Of a stretch of 64,000 bases of DNA, positions 12,455 through 23,013 are shown in pieces. Every line of letters starts with the position of its first letter. The first letter of the stretch is position 1. The DNA comes from Ptychodera flava (lineage: Eukaryota > Hemichordata > Enteropneusta > Ptychoderidae). A model generated the notes under the pieces. The model saw nothing but the letters and a program-made list of their open reading frames with translations. It had not been told where the DNA came from and ran no database searches. The translations under genes and the position numbers were made by a program. The DNA lies in NCBI RefSeq assembly GCF_041260155.1, contig NW_027248277.1, positions 21,769,877 to 21,833,876 on the forward strand. Reading direction: 5' to 3'.

Positions 12455-13661
12455 GAAAAAGCCAGAAAGCGCCTTTTGGAAATCAAACACTACCTTGATA
12501 AATCTGTTGGCCCAGCAAATAACCATATTGTTGACTACATCGCCATAGACAACAAACCAAGAGGTTTCTTCAAAAAATCTCCTGATCCTGAAATTGCAAC
12601 CCTCCGACACTTGATTAAGAAACTGGCATCACACCCCTTCTTTGCTGATGAAGTACCACTGAAATGGGTTCTCCTGGAATTGGAGCTGAGAAAACAAAAT
12701 AAAGACACAATGCAATTGAGAGAAATCTACAAAATAGGCAACGATGTAAATCTTAGTGAAGAAGTCGTCGATGAGGCACTAGCTTTCTTTCACAGCATCG
12801 GGGAGATTTTACATTTTGTTGACATACCAAACATCAGAGATACCGTGATCCTAAATGTTAGCTGGTTGGTTGACCTCTTCCGTATTATCATCACACAATC
12901 TGTAACTTTCAAGACAGATCTCAAAGCCCCAGCTAAGGTTGCTTGTCAAATAGATGACCTATTGAACGAAGGGAGGCTGTGTGAAGGTTTGGTTGATTAC
13001 TTGCTTGACCATCACCACCGATCGCAAGATAAAGGAATTGTTCTCGAGGTTATGGAAAACCATGACATTATATACAAGATGTCAGATTCAGTATATTGCC
13101 TTCCATGCCTACTTCAAAAGGAAGCGAAAGATGATTCAATGTTGCCCGCTGGTTCAGTCTCCCGAAGAGCTATTAACTTCCATTTCGCTGGAAATTTTCT
13201 GCCTGAAGGAATTTTCTATCGTTTGGTGGTTCGATGTCTGAAAGAATGGTCAATAAAAGATGTGAAATTACTAAAGCATCAAGCCCGTATATATAAAGAA
13301 GGCTTTCATGTCACCCTGCGAAAACGTAAGGCTGACATTGAATTAAACATCCTAGTCAATAATGGGCAACCGGTAACCAGTGAAGAAGCTACAGGGGCAA
13401 CTGCTGTCCGTGTTCTTGTAGAAAGGGAGCTGAAATACCTCATCAAAACATATACACCAGGACTGTCCTTTCGATTATGTGTAAAGTGTCCATGCAAAAA
13501 GCATAATTCAGAGAGCACAATGCCTGGGAGTGAGCTTATGGACTTAGATGATAGTTGCGTTGATATTGATCAAGCTGTACATCCCTTAGAAGCTGTCTGC
13601 TATAGAAGTGTCACCCCAGTTCCAGGATGTCAAGAGGATATGAAACTCTGGTTTTCACCAG
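12455..13661 (+). CDS. COR domain exon of the Roc-COR-glycosyltransferase gene
   Basis: A 1,207-nt exon with acceptor TCTTTACAG|GAA and donor CCAG|GTAATT, phase 0 in and phase 1 out, open for 402 codons. It starts EKARKRLLEIKHYLDKSVGP. The middle has LASHPFFADEVPLKWVLLEL, then EEVVDEALAFFHSIGEIL and VILNVSWLVDLFRIIIT, the classic COR order (P--W--LE, F-H--G-I--F, P-WL---F--I). After about residue 200 a winged-helix-like portion includes SDSVYCLPCLLQ and AINFHFAGNFLPEGIFYRLV. The tail holds CVKCPCKKH and an acidic ELMDLDD. COR mediates dimerisation of Roco proteins and couples GTP state to output. The Roc end lies 3.1 kb upstream in matching phase. Confidence 0.85.
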
Positions 13662-14522
13662 GTAATTTTGTTCTGTTTTCATTTATGTAAACAACTACCA
13701 TAACTATACTTATACAATGTACAAATAACACGTTAATTACCAAACTCTTATAATGTTAAAGACGATATAAATTATTTTCGTTGCTGTTTCGACCCGTTTT
13801 GAACATTATCATACGAGTAGGCGGAAGGAAAGAAAGGCACAGAAATTTACGTCTCAATCAATCTATAGCTTTTTTGAGAACAAAACTTGACTGAATCTCA
13901 ACGAAACGAATACTGTAACGTCAGTCCAGCCGGCCACGCCCTACCCTTGTTGCAATCATGGTCCCTCCTATATTACAATGCTTAAGGAACCCACTTTAGA
14001 AGGAGTAGCTTTGAGTTCATTGTTTCAAACAATTTTGATATAATTCATTTGGAATATACGGGCATTTCCCTCTCGTGTTTCCACTGTTCAAATTGTTATT
14101 GTCATAGCCTATTAAAATGTCATTACATGATTTTCAGACGTATTTCAATACTAGTCTTTGTGAAGTGTTGGGAAGTGTACTAGAAAACGCACATACGTCG
14201 TCAGAACAATATATTATGTTTAGTGCATATCTGCTGAAAATCAGAGATGACGATAGGTGACCCTGCATAGGCCGAGTCATGATACCACACTTTCTTAATT
14301 TTGCAGTTTACTAACATATTGAGCGTTAGCATTAATGAGATAGAGATATTTTTAAAATACTGTAAAACCAATATCTCACTTAAAGGGTAAAAGTGATACA
14401 AATATTTTCGATACAATGTCATTATTTCTTAATAACTATATACATGTTGCGTGTATGCATCTGTGTGGGTAAGTTGCAAAAAGAAGTAATATACTGTTGG
14501 CTTCTTACTTCCTTCTGTTCAG
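13662..14522 (+). other. Intron between COR and first linker exon
   Basis: 861 nt with a GTAATT donor and a pyrimidine-rich acceptor CTTCCTTCTGTTCAG. No other feature was recognised. Confidence 0.55.
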
Positions 14523-14654
14523 AATACCATGTGCCTCGGCAGCAAAGTGACGCTCCAAAGCATCCCTTAAGACAGTCGCAAGTGATGCAAACGAAAACAA
14601 AGAAACATGGCCAAAGAACACCAAACGTTTGCCATGACACTAAGCAATTATTGG
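14523..14654 (+). CDS. Linker exon 1 of the Roc-COR-glycosyltransferase gene
   Basis: A 132-nt candidate exon with a strong acceptor (ACTTCCTTCTGTTCAG) and donor TTGG|GTGCGT. It enters in phase 1, matching the COR exon, and leaves in phase 1. It encodes a basic, glutamine-rich segment beginning EYHVPRQQSDAPKHPLRQ. No domain is recognised and it looks like a flexible linker. Support comes from splice signals and phase fit only, without homology. Confidence 0.5.
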
Positions 14655-15182
14655 GTGCGTTCTCCGTGGAATATTTTTCTAAGAATAGCTTCTATAATAT
14701 TTGTGTGCATCCTATCTAAGTATTATTTAAATATGAAAAGTAAATATAAAGGGTAGTTATAGTTGGTAAAAATACGTTTCTGTTCGTAGAAACCATTAAA
14801 GATCTTAAAAAATAGGACATTGAAATAATACCAGTTCCTTTCTTATTCTGTGACCCTCCATCCCTGTTACTGAAATAGAAATAGTCGTAATCTGAATTCA
14901 CATTCTCCAGGTCATTACATCCACGGCGTTGGTTGATTGGATTTGTTCAAAGCCATCGTCCTTAAATATGTAAAGAGTTTTTGCCGGTGACTGCTTCAAT
15001 TTTCATTGCCAAGTTGGTTTTACAAGCCGCTGACTTTTGGTATTGGAAAGTTGAGTTGCTTTTACGTGCAGCAATGCATGCTGGTTCACAGTTCACACTA
15101 TTCTGTTGATCGGCAACACGCACATACGTGATGTCTCTGTTGCAAGTGTACTTTTCATTTCAAAATTAGGTGCAATTTCATA
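14655..15182. other. Start of the large intron, no feature recognised
   Basis: This is the beginning of the 8-kb intron of the Roc-COR-glycosyltransferase model. Nothing distinctive is visible before the hairpin at 15,183. Confidence 0.4.
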
Positions 15183-15272
15183 GCCTTGTGCTCTGTGCAC
15201 TTGCTTCTTCTGTCGTGTTGGAAGTGTAACCGGCCGTATGGCCAACACGACACAAGAAGCAAGCGCAAGGCC
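15183..15272. repeat. Short foldback hairpin
   Basis: Arms pair across a short loop: CTTGCTTCTTCTGTCGTGTT on the left and AACACGACACAAGAAGCAAG on the right, with GCCTTG/CAAGGC at the outer ends. No protein or RNA gene is recognised. It may be a small foldback transposon remnant. Confidence 0.6.
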
Positions 15273-15357
15273 CTTAGCTACAACTATTGCAGCTATTTCT
15301 GGATGTGATTCAAGTGGAAATTTCACAAAATTGTCACTTTTTTATCCAGGGATTATA

Positions 15358-16950
15358 AGCTCCGCTGTCAGTGACGCAGAGCTTATCAAATAGGTTGATT
15401 TTTCGTCGTCGTCCGTCGTCCGTCGTCGTCGTCCGTCGTCGTCGTCCGTCGTCGTCCGTCAACAATTGCCTTCTCCTCAGAAACCGCAAGTCCAATTGCT
15501 TTGAAATTTTATATGCAGTTCACTTGGGGTGACCTCACTTAAGTTTGTTCAAATCGTGGTGAAATTGCAAATTTGTATTTTTGGGGCATTTTTTGTGTTT
15601 TTGGTAAAAAAAAATCTTCTTCTCTTAAACTGCTTGTCCGATTGCTTTGAAATTTGATATGTAGTTAGGGTGACTTCAGTAAGATTTGTTCAAATTGTGG
15701 TGAAATTTGCCTATTTGTAATTTTAAGGCAATTTTGCCATTTTTGGTAAAGAAATCTTTAAAAATAATCTTCTTCAAAACTACCAGTCAGATAGCTTTTA
15801 TATTTGGTAATATGTCCCTAGGGATGATCTATTTGAGATTTGTTCAAATTGTGCAGAAATATGCAAATTTGCATTTTTAAGGCAATTTTTGCCATTTTTG
15901 GGTCAGAAAATGTATTTCTCAGAAAGTACTGGTCTGATAGTTTGAAATTTGGTATACGGGTTTCTATAGAAGAACTAAGTAATATATATTGAATTTCTGA
16001 TGAAATCTGTAATTTGTATTTTTGGGGCAATTTTCGCCATTTTTGGTCAAAAAATGTGTATTTTCAAAACTACTTATCTGATAGCTTTGCAATTTGGTGT
16101 ACAGGTTCCTACAGATGAACTGAATGATATTTATTGAAATTATGATGAAATCTGCAATTATTTTTGGGGCAATTTTTGCCGTTTTCGTTCAAAAAATGTG
16201 TATTTCAAAAACTACTCATCTGATAGCTTTGCGATTTTGTATACTGGTTCATACAGATCACCTTAATGATAGTTATTGAAATTATGATGAAATCTGCAGT
16301 TTTGTAATTTTGGGGCAATTTTTGCCATTTTGGTCAAAATGTGTTACTCAAAAAGTACTGGTCTGATAGCTTTGAAATTTGGCATAAAGGTTTCTACAGA
16401 TGAGCTCACTAATATATATTAAATTTCTGGTGAAATCTGTAATTTTGTATTTTTCGGGCAATTTTTGCCATTTTTGGTCAAAAAACGTGTATTTCCAAAA
16501 CTACTCATGTGATAGCTTGAAATTTGGTATACAGATTTCTATAGATGAACTCAATGATATTTATTGAAATTATGATGAAATCTGCAATTTTTGGGCAATT
16601 TTTTTTCCATTTTTGAACAAAAATTGTGTTTCTCAAAAAGCACTGGTCTAACAGCTTTGAAATTTGGTAACAGGTTTCTATTGATGAACTGACTTTGATC
16701 TTTTGAAATTATGATGAAATCTGCAATTTTTGTTTTTGGGGGCAATTGTTGCCAGATTTGGTCAGAAAATGTAATTTTCAAAAAACTACTCATCAGATAG
16801 CTTTGGTTGACATGTTCATAGGCATGATCCGATGTAATATATTCAAAGTATGATGAAATCTTTAATTGTGTATTTTTGCAGCTATTTTAGCCACTTTTTG
16901 CTGGCCAATGCATTGAGCTATCAAAGATTGCCACCTTCTTCATCAACATG
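15358..16950. repeat. Tandem-repeat element, copy 1 (CGTC tract plus about 142-bp units)
   Basis: It begins AGCTCCGCTGTCAGTGACGC, then TTATCAAATAGGTTGATTTT and a CGTC-rich tract (15,403-15,460). About ten diverged 140-145 bp units follow, each containing GATAGCTTTGAAATTTGG, a TTTCTACAGATGAACT-like phrase and TTTTTGCCATTTTTGGTCA. The end reads GAGCTATCAAA. The same structure occurs at 37,489-39,271, so this is a dispersed repeat family. No coding capacity is seen; phenylalanine/lysine-rich open frames arise from the units. Confidence 0.85.
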
Positions 16951-17099
16951 TGTCAAAAATAGTTATTCAATTCAATTCAATTCAATAGAACTTTATTTAT
17001 CCCAAACATGGGCAATTAAAAAGCGTGGCTCAAATACAACATCAAAAAAATATATATAATACAAATTTACAAAATGGTAGGAGACGCAGGACTATACAA

Positions 17100-17653
17100 A
17101 AAAACAGTTTAGGAATCATTTAAAAGCCGCACAGCGGTTGGAATGAATGACAACTTGCGCCGGTTTGACCTGCAAGCCGGGTATCTAAAACGCCGACCAG
17201 AGGGAAGTGTGTCGAACTCTGCTGATAAAATATGATCACAAGACAAAAGAATTGAGCGGGCTTTCCTGAGTACTTGCTGATTATAAGCGTAGAAAGACTT
17301 CTCTGGGGTATACCAATTAGTTTTGAGCTAAGTGAAACAATTCTATCAAGTGAAGTTTTGTTTTTACAGACAGATTTTGATACCAACAAATGAATGAAAA
17401 TGAGATAACGCTTTCAATGTAAGATTTATAAAAAAGAGATAAAATTTGTCTATCAACCATGAATGAACGCAGTTTCCTTAAAAAGTACAATCTTTGCTGC
17501 CCCTTCTTCAGTATAGCATCGGTGTTATGATCCCATTTCAATTGTTGTCAAATATTGAACCAAGGTATGTATACTTCGAAACAATCTCGACTTCTTGATC
17601 GTGAACAATGGACGTAGGAGGGTTGCGTCTTGCCTCCTAAAATCAATTATCAT
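17100..17653 (-). pseudogene. LINE RT C-terminal region
   Basis: Continues the same LINE after the insertion: MIIDFRRQDATL, then KWDHNTDAILKKGQQRLYFL and LRSFMVDRQILSLFYKSYIE, with SLDRIVSLSSKLIG further on. These are the usual thumb and C-terminal motifs of CR1/Rex-type ORF2. Several frameshifts are present. Confidence 0.8.
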
Positions 17654-18329
17654 TTCCAACACAATTGGAACTATTTTGTGATTATAAGATCTTGAGCATT
17701 TTGTTGTAATCTATTTAAAAATCACGAATCTAACAGTGTTTTTGTGTGAAGACGAGGGCAAATTTATAAATTATTGATAATAGCACAATCATCAAATACA
17801 CCTATAACAAATTTACATTTTTGTCTAGCTTTTCGCAGTCTCAGGAAAGGAGAACCCATTAAATGTAACTGATTTGTCAATTTTGTTTAGGTTTAAGTGA
17901 AAATACAAATTTCCTTTCCAAGGCTGATTTGTAGGCATTTGCTTTTCTCACCGAACGATGCATGATAAAATTTTAAATTTTCGATGGTAAAATGGCCTTC
18001 TACCTCTACCCAAATCAGTTCTGCTGTAGTGTATGTTTTTTTGGTGATCTCTCTTTGAAATGATTTGGTAGATGTTAAGAAAATGACTTGTACATTTATT
18101 TATTTCATATACAAGGAAATGAGACCTGGTAAATTTGATAAAACTACCCTTTTCTTGTGCTTGTACTAATTGATGCTGGAAACTTTTTAAAATCACTGAA
18201 CTATTTCAGCCCTTCTATTAAAAATGAACTATTTATGGTAGATGCAAAGAAATGTAATCAATATCATCTGTCTGTTGAAACCTTAAAATATTAACAGCAG
18301 GAACCAACAGTTTTTGTCTGGAATTTTTA

Positions 18330-18715
18330 GGGACTGTACAGAGATGTCTTTGCAGCTTTCAGAGACCACTCCGAGGAGACCCTAAATCTTTTAGAGACCA
18401 CACTGACATGACCTTGAAACTTTTAGGGACCACCCAGATGAGTCCTTGAAACGTTTAGGGACCACCCAGATGTGACCCTGAATCTTTCAAGGACTATCCT
18501 GATGTGACATTGAAACTTTCAGGGACCACCCAGATGAGTCCTTGAAACTTTCAGGGACCACCCAGATGAGTCCTTGAAACTTTCAGGGACCACCCAGATG
18601 TGACCCTGAATCGTTCAAGGACTATCCTGGTATGACCTCGAAACTTTCAGGGACCACCCAGATGAGACCCTGAACCTTTCAAGGACTATCCTGATGTGAC
18701 CTTCGCTCGTCAGCT
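18330..18715. repeat. 32-bp minisatellite block 1 inside the transposon
   Basis: About a dozen tandem copies of a 32-bp unit with the core GGACCACCCAGATGAGTCC followed by TTGAAACTTTCAG. Variants alternate GATGAGTCC, GATGTGACC and CTATCCTGATGTGACC. Confidence 0.9.
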
Positions 18716-19654
18716 TGTGCATTCACAAGCATTACTTGGTAAAGCTGACAGGCAGACGAATCACTGAAAAGATTTGGTCCAACTTCTGCACATACAGCGT
18801 CAATATTCATGACGGTCGAAGCTAAGATTATGTAATGCTTAACACAGCGTCCTCATCGCTCCATGTGTGACTGGTCGGCCGGCTCCAAAACACGTCTTTG
18901 CATATTTATCACGCGACGAGATCTACAAGGCATGTTCTTCCCGGCATAAATGTGATAAACTGGGCAGTGGCTGAACCTTCAGTCGACTTAGACAAGCAAG
19001 CCTTGACGATTAATGGTAATTTACTCGCTGGTTTAAGTATGCTGTTACTGGCCGACGCGCCGCGGTGTCTGAACAGTAAACAATTAATTATTCGCAAACA
19101 ATCAGTTCATAATGGCACATTCCATTTTATCCTACAGGGGCATCTAGGATTGTGCGATTGTGTAAGGTCCCGGGTAAGGTACATGTTGCTCTTTTATGCT
19201 GTAAAGTTTCCCACCATTTAAAATACTATGGTTGTATGTTACAGTCTTCATGATTAATTTGGAGATATAGTCAATGATACTTTTCTCATTAAGCGACACA
19301 CTGAATCGTACACCAACTAATATGGTCCTTGCTAATTTACATAGTAAAGGTCACGGGTTACATTGTTGTGAGGCTCTGCATTGTTTCAAGTCGAGTGTGT
19401 AAACAGCGTGATGTTCGAATGGATTTTGACTACTGCACTAATTCCGAGCGGGAAAGGTTGCCGATTCTGAATGTAGGACTTCCATTACCCCAATTATTTA
19501 ATGACAGGACTACATGGAAAGCAACGGAATATTGGATATCTCCGACGAATTGATGTCTGTTACCACGGTCCTTTGTGGAGTGACACTGACAGTGCTGTTC
19601 CCGATCCCGACAATGATGTCAGCGACTGTGATTGTAGCGTGAACATGACTAAGA
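18716..19654. other. Core of the transposon between minisatellite blocks
   Basis: Unique sequence with open frames of 107 and 74 codons (18,898-19,221 and 19,329-19,553, plus strand) that resemble no transposase I recognise. It may be captured host sequence. Confidence 0.4.
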
Positions 19655-20095
19655 CTATGAGTCCTTGAAACTTTCAGAGACCAACTGAGGTGTCCCCGAA
19701 TCTTTCAAGGACTATCATAATGTGACCTTGAATCTTTCAAAAACCGCCATTGCAAGACGAGTCTTTGAAACATTCAAGGACCACCCTGATGTATCCCTGG
19801 ATCTTTTAGAGACCACTCTGATGTGACCTTGAAACTTTCAGGGACCACCCGGATGAGTCCTTGAAACTTTCAGGGACCAACCTGAGGTGCCCCTGAATTT
19901 TTCAAGGACTATCCTAATGTGACCTTGAAACTTTCAGGGACCACCCAGATGAGTCCTTGAAACTTTCGGGGACCACCCTGATGTGTCCCTTAATCTTTTT
20001 AAGGGACCACTTAGATATGACCCCTAAACATTTTTAAAGACTGGCCTAGAGAGGCACTTTGAAATAGTAAAGAACCAATCAGATATGATCCCGAA
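19655..20095. repeat. 32-bp minisatellite block 2 inside the transposon
   Basis: Same unit and orientation as the block at 18,330-18,715, more diverged at its edges (for example GGGACCACTTAGATATGACC). The two blocks sit in the two halves of the transposon in direct, not inverted, orientation. Confidence 0.9.
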
Positions 20096-20429
20096 ACCTT
20101 CAAATGCATCCAGGTCCTCTAAACAATACAGCAATCATCAAGTTTTGACCTTTAATCTTGACATTTTCAAGAATGTGTATCAATGAGATGAATTATCCTT
20201 AAAAAATTGTCAAAAGGATAAATTTACAATTTTTGAAAAGCAGATGGCTTTAAATACTACAATTTTTTAAATACTACTTTAACATTTAATTCAATAATTA
20301 CAGTTTTGATGTTTTCACCAGAAAAATGATAATTACTACATGCTTTGAGTAAACCCTCTCCTAGAGGGCACATTCTGTGACTTTTACTGTTCATCTTATA
20401 ATCACAAAATAGTTCCAATTGTGTTTTCC

Positions 20430-21623
20430 TTAGTTTTCTTAACATTTAAGTTTAGATACGAATTATCACACCACTCAACAAACTCACTAAGAGCGGGACC
20501 ATGATGACATTCTGATCCCTGTAGAAGTGTAAGCAGAGCACTATCGTCAGCAAACTTAACAAGGTGGCTACCTTCATGTGTACTTCTACAATCGTCAGTA
20601 TAAAGGATGTACAACAGAGGAGACAGAACGCAACCCTGAGGAGAACCTGTATTTGTTTGAATGATACTTGACAAAATACCATTGACAAAACACCCTTTGT
20701 GATCTATTTGTAAGAAAGTCAATAATCCAAAGTACAAGTTGATTGCTAAAATTAAATTTTAAGAGTTTTTCTGCAAGGATGTGGGGTTGGATTGTGTTGA
20801 AAGCACTGGAGAAATCTGCGAAAAGGATTCTTGCATGAGCACCTGTTTTTTCTAAGTGTTTGTACAGTGTATTGAGAATGAAAAGCTTAGCATCTTCAAC
20901 ACCTTTTCCCGGTCGATATGCAAATTGTAGGGGGTCTAGTTTGTTGCCAACCTTTGTCAGAATAATGGACTTAATTATTTTCTCAAATGTTTTCATTACC
21001 AGGGAAGTAAGAGCAACAGGTCGAAAATCATTGGGTTCTTTAGGGCTAGCTTTCTTTGGGACTGGTACTACTATAGAATTTTTCCATATGGCAGGAATAC
21101 TAACTGTATCAAGAGAAACTTGGAAAAGGTGTTGTAAGACTACACTAAGCTGATCAGCACAGAACTTCAGGGTGCGACCACAAATACAATCAGGACCTGG
21201 ACTTTTGTTCACATTTAATGATTTTAAAGTTTTAGCTACTTTCTCTGTCTCAATAGACATCCCTAACTCAGGAGACAATGACTGTTTTAGATTTGAGATT
21301 TGAGATGAAAAATCCTCTGTTTCAAAACGAGTGAAGAATGTGTTCAGGACCTTTGGCAGCGCCGCTGAGTCTAAGTTATTTAGTGTAACTTTTGACTCTG
21401 AAGGAGTAACCTTATTTACTGCTGCCATATGCTTGATACCTTGCCAAGTAGATCGAAAGTTACCAGAAAGAAACTTTGATTGAATTTTATTTTTATAATC
21501 TAACTTTGCCTGCCTAATCGCTCTCTTGACTTCTTTGTTTATCAACTGCTTCTCGCCTGATGTACCCTGAAAAAAGATTCTCTTCTTCTGGTTGAGAATA
21601 GATTTTAATTTTTGGTCACCCAT
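20430..21623 (-). pseudogene. LINE reverse transcriptase, main part
   Basis: The long frame runs from DQKLKSILNQKKRIFF through NKSPGPDCICGRTLKFCADQ, IPAIWKNSIVVPVPKK, FRPVALTSLVMKTFEKII and LFADFSSAFNTIQPHIL. A frameshift near 20,700 leads to TGSPQGCVLSPLLYILYTDD and LVKFADDSALL, the catalytic FADD. It ends at KKTKE, where the DNA transposon is inserted. The motif style fits the Rex1/CR1 side of the Jockey superfamily. Confidence 0.85.
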
Positions 21624-22262
21624 GGCTTGTTATTGGGGAAAATTTTAACATTTTTCGTAGGAATAACAGAATCCGCACAAAATGAAATATAGGAAGAAAC
21701 GACATCGGCAAGTTGATTAAAATCGATACAAGAATGATAAAACATCTCCCAGTCAGTACATTCGAAACACGCCTGTAAGCTAGAAATACTGTCTACTGAC
21801 CAGTTCTTCACAGTTTTTGTTACTCTACGAATCCGCTTAATGACTGGTTTATAGATAGGGGCAAGCATTACAACATTGTGATCTGAAGATCCAAGAGAGG
21901 GCAACGCAAAAGATTTGTATGCGTCAGGAACTGTACCATAACACCTATCAAGTATTTTATCAAAACGAGTAGGACACGAACATATTGGTGGATATTTTTT
22001 GCACTCTTACTAAAGTCACAATGATTGAAGTCACCAAGTACAAACTTCGGAGCATCCGGGGCAAGTGATTCCAATTTCTGTAAATTATTTGATATGTGTT
22101 CAGCTGCTGTAGAAACATTCGCTCGTGGGTGTACGTAGACTAAAGTGAAAAACAATTGAGAAAATTCTCTGGGAATGTAGAACGGACGAAGAGAAATAGA
22201 CAATAGCTCAATATCAGGTGTGCACATTCCATCACGGACATTCTCTACATAAACACAGCAGA
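21600..22262 (-). pseudogene. LINE AP endonuclease C-terminal part and connector
   Basis: The frames contain PDIELLSISLRPFYIPREF, FTLVYVHPRANV, FVLGDFNHCDF and, after a frameshift, LGSSDHNVVMLAPIYKP. GDFN and SDHN are conserved metal/phosphate-handling motifs of apurinic-type endonucleases used by non-LTR retrotransposons to nick target DNA. The N-terminal third is lost at the 5' truncation. Confidence 0.8.
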
Positions 22263-22680
22263 GCTATATCGGCCGCTAGGTCGCTTGTGTAATAAGTTTC
22301 AATTGAAATAGCACTATGAAATTCCGTGTCAGTTAAGCTCGGAAATTGTTGTTAACTTTTGCAATGGTTTTCTGTTACTATCTCTCTAATCTTGGAATGC
22401 CAATTTATGAGATATAATATTCATGAGAATGTAAATCGTGTCAGTATTTGCTTTCTTTTACAACTTCTTGGATGTAATTTAATTTTTGAAAGTTACTGAG
22501 CGTTCAAGTGGCCTTCAACAATAGGGCCATAAATGAGCATAATTAAGCATCTACATGTATGACAGATTAGTCCCTGTCCTAGTATTACTGCATTTTTGTG
22601 TTGCCCTACTAGGGGTAATACTCGGACGAGTATGGTGTAATGAATATTGTCCTCTCTTCACAATTTACCTTATTTTCCAG

Positions 22681-22735
22681 AAAAGGAAGCAACTATTGGG
22701 ATATCTCAGAGATCTGAAAGGAATGTCAGTGGCAA
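22681..22735 (+). CDS. Linker exon 2 of the Roc-COR-glycosyltransferase gene
   Basis: A 55-nt candidate exon with acceptor CTTATTTTCCAG and a perfect GTAAGT donor. It enters in phase 1, matching the previous linker exon, and leaves in phase 2, matching the glycosyltransferase exon. It encodes EKEATIGISQRSERNVSG, with no recognisable domain. Phase agreement on both sides is its main support. Confidence 0.5.
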
Positions 22736-23013
22736 GTAAGTTACCACTTATTAGAATATTCAATAGCAACACATGTGATGAACTTATGGTTATACTTATA
22801 TACACAAAATGATGACTGTTTATCACATAAATGCCTAACATTTCCTGACAAGGTGGGCATTAAGTCTACTGCAGATTATCTCAATATTTGGAAACCACTA
22901 GAGCTAAATAACACAACTTTTCCACTCAAAAATAATTTAAACACGCTACTTAATTTCAAATTAATTTTATCTGGAAATGGTTAATTGAAGAAACATTGTC
23001 TTTGCATCAAAAG

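Larger units (their letters stand above)
17658..20425. mobile_element. Non-autonomous DNA transposon, 2,768 bp, with 33-bp perfect TIRs
   Basis: The terminal inverted repeats at 17,658-17,690 and 20,393-20,425 match over all 33 bases; they start AACACAATTGGAACTATTTT. They are flanked by a 4-bp duplication, TTCC at 17,654-17,657 and 20,426-20,429. Removing the element with one TTCC restores the host LINE reading frame, which fixes the boundaries. No transposase frame is visible, so it is non-autonomous. The interior carries two blocks of a 32-bp minisatellite. A 4-bp duplication is known for Chapaev, Sola and some Academ elements, but the class cannot be assigned without a related autonomous copy. 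Confidence 0.85.
16965..22262 (-). mobile_element. 5'-truncated CR1/Rex-like LINE, split by a DNA transposon
   Basis: Read on the minus strand: part of an AP endonuclease (from 22,262), RT to 20,430, interruption by the transposon at 17,658-20,425, then the RT C-terminal region (17,653-17,100), a short 3'UTR and a (TTGAA)n tail at 16,965-16,986. Removing the insertion and one copy of its target duplication joins KKTKE to MIIDFRR in frame, the usual sequence after the FADD box in this LINE group. Frameshifts elsewhere show the LINE is old. It lies antisense within the large intron of the Roc-COR-glycosyltransferase gene. Confidence 0.85.

Noticed and set aside
15397..15460. CRISPR-like regularly spaced repeats in the CGTC tract and the 142-bp units
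   Set aside because: Units are contiguous diverged tandem repeats without unique spacers, and the setting is a eukaryotic genome.
20860..21153. 97-codon plus-strand frame inside the LINE
   Set aside because: Antisense shadow of the minus-strand reverse transcriptase.
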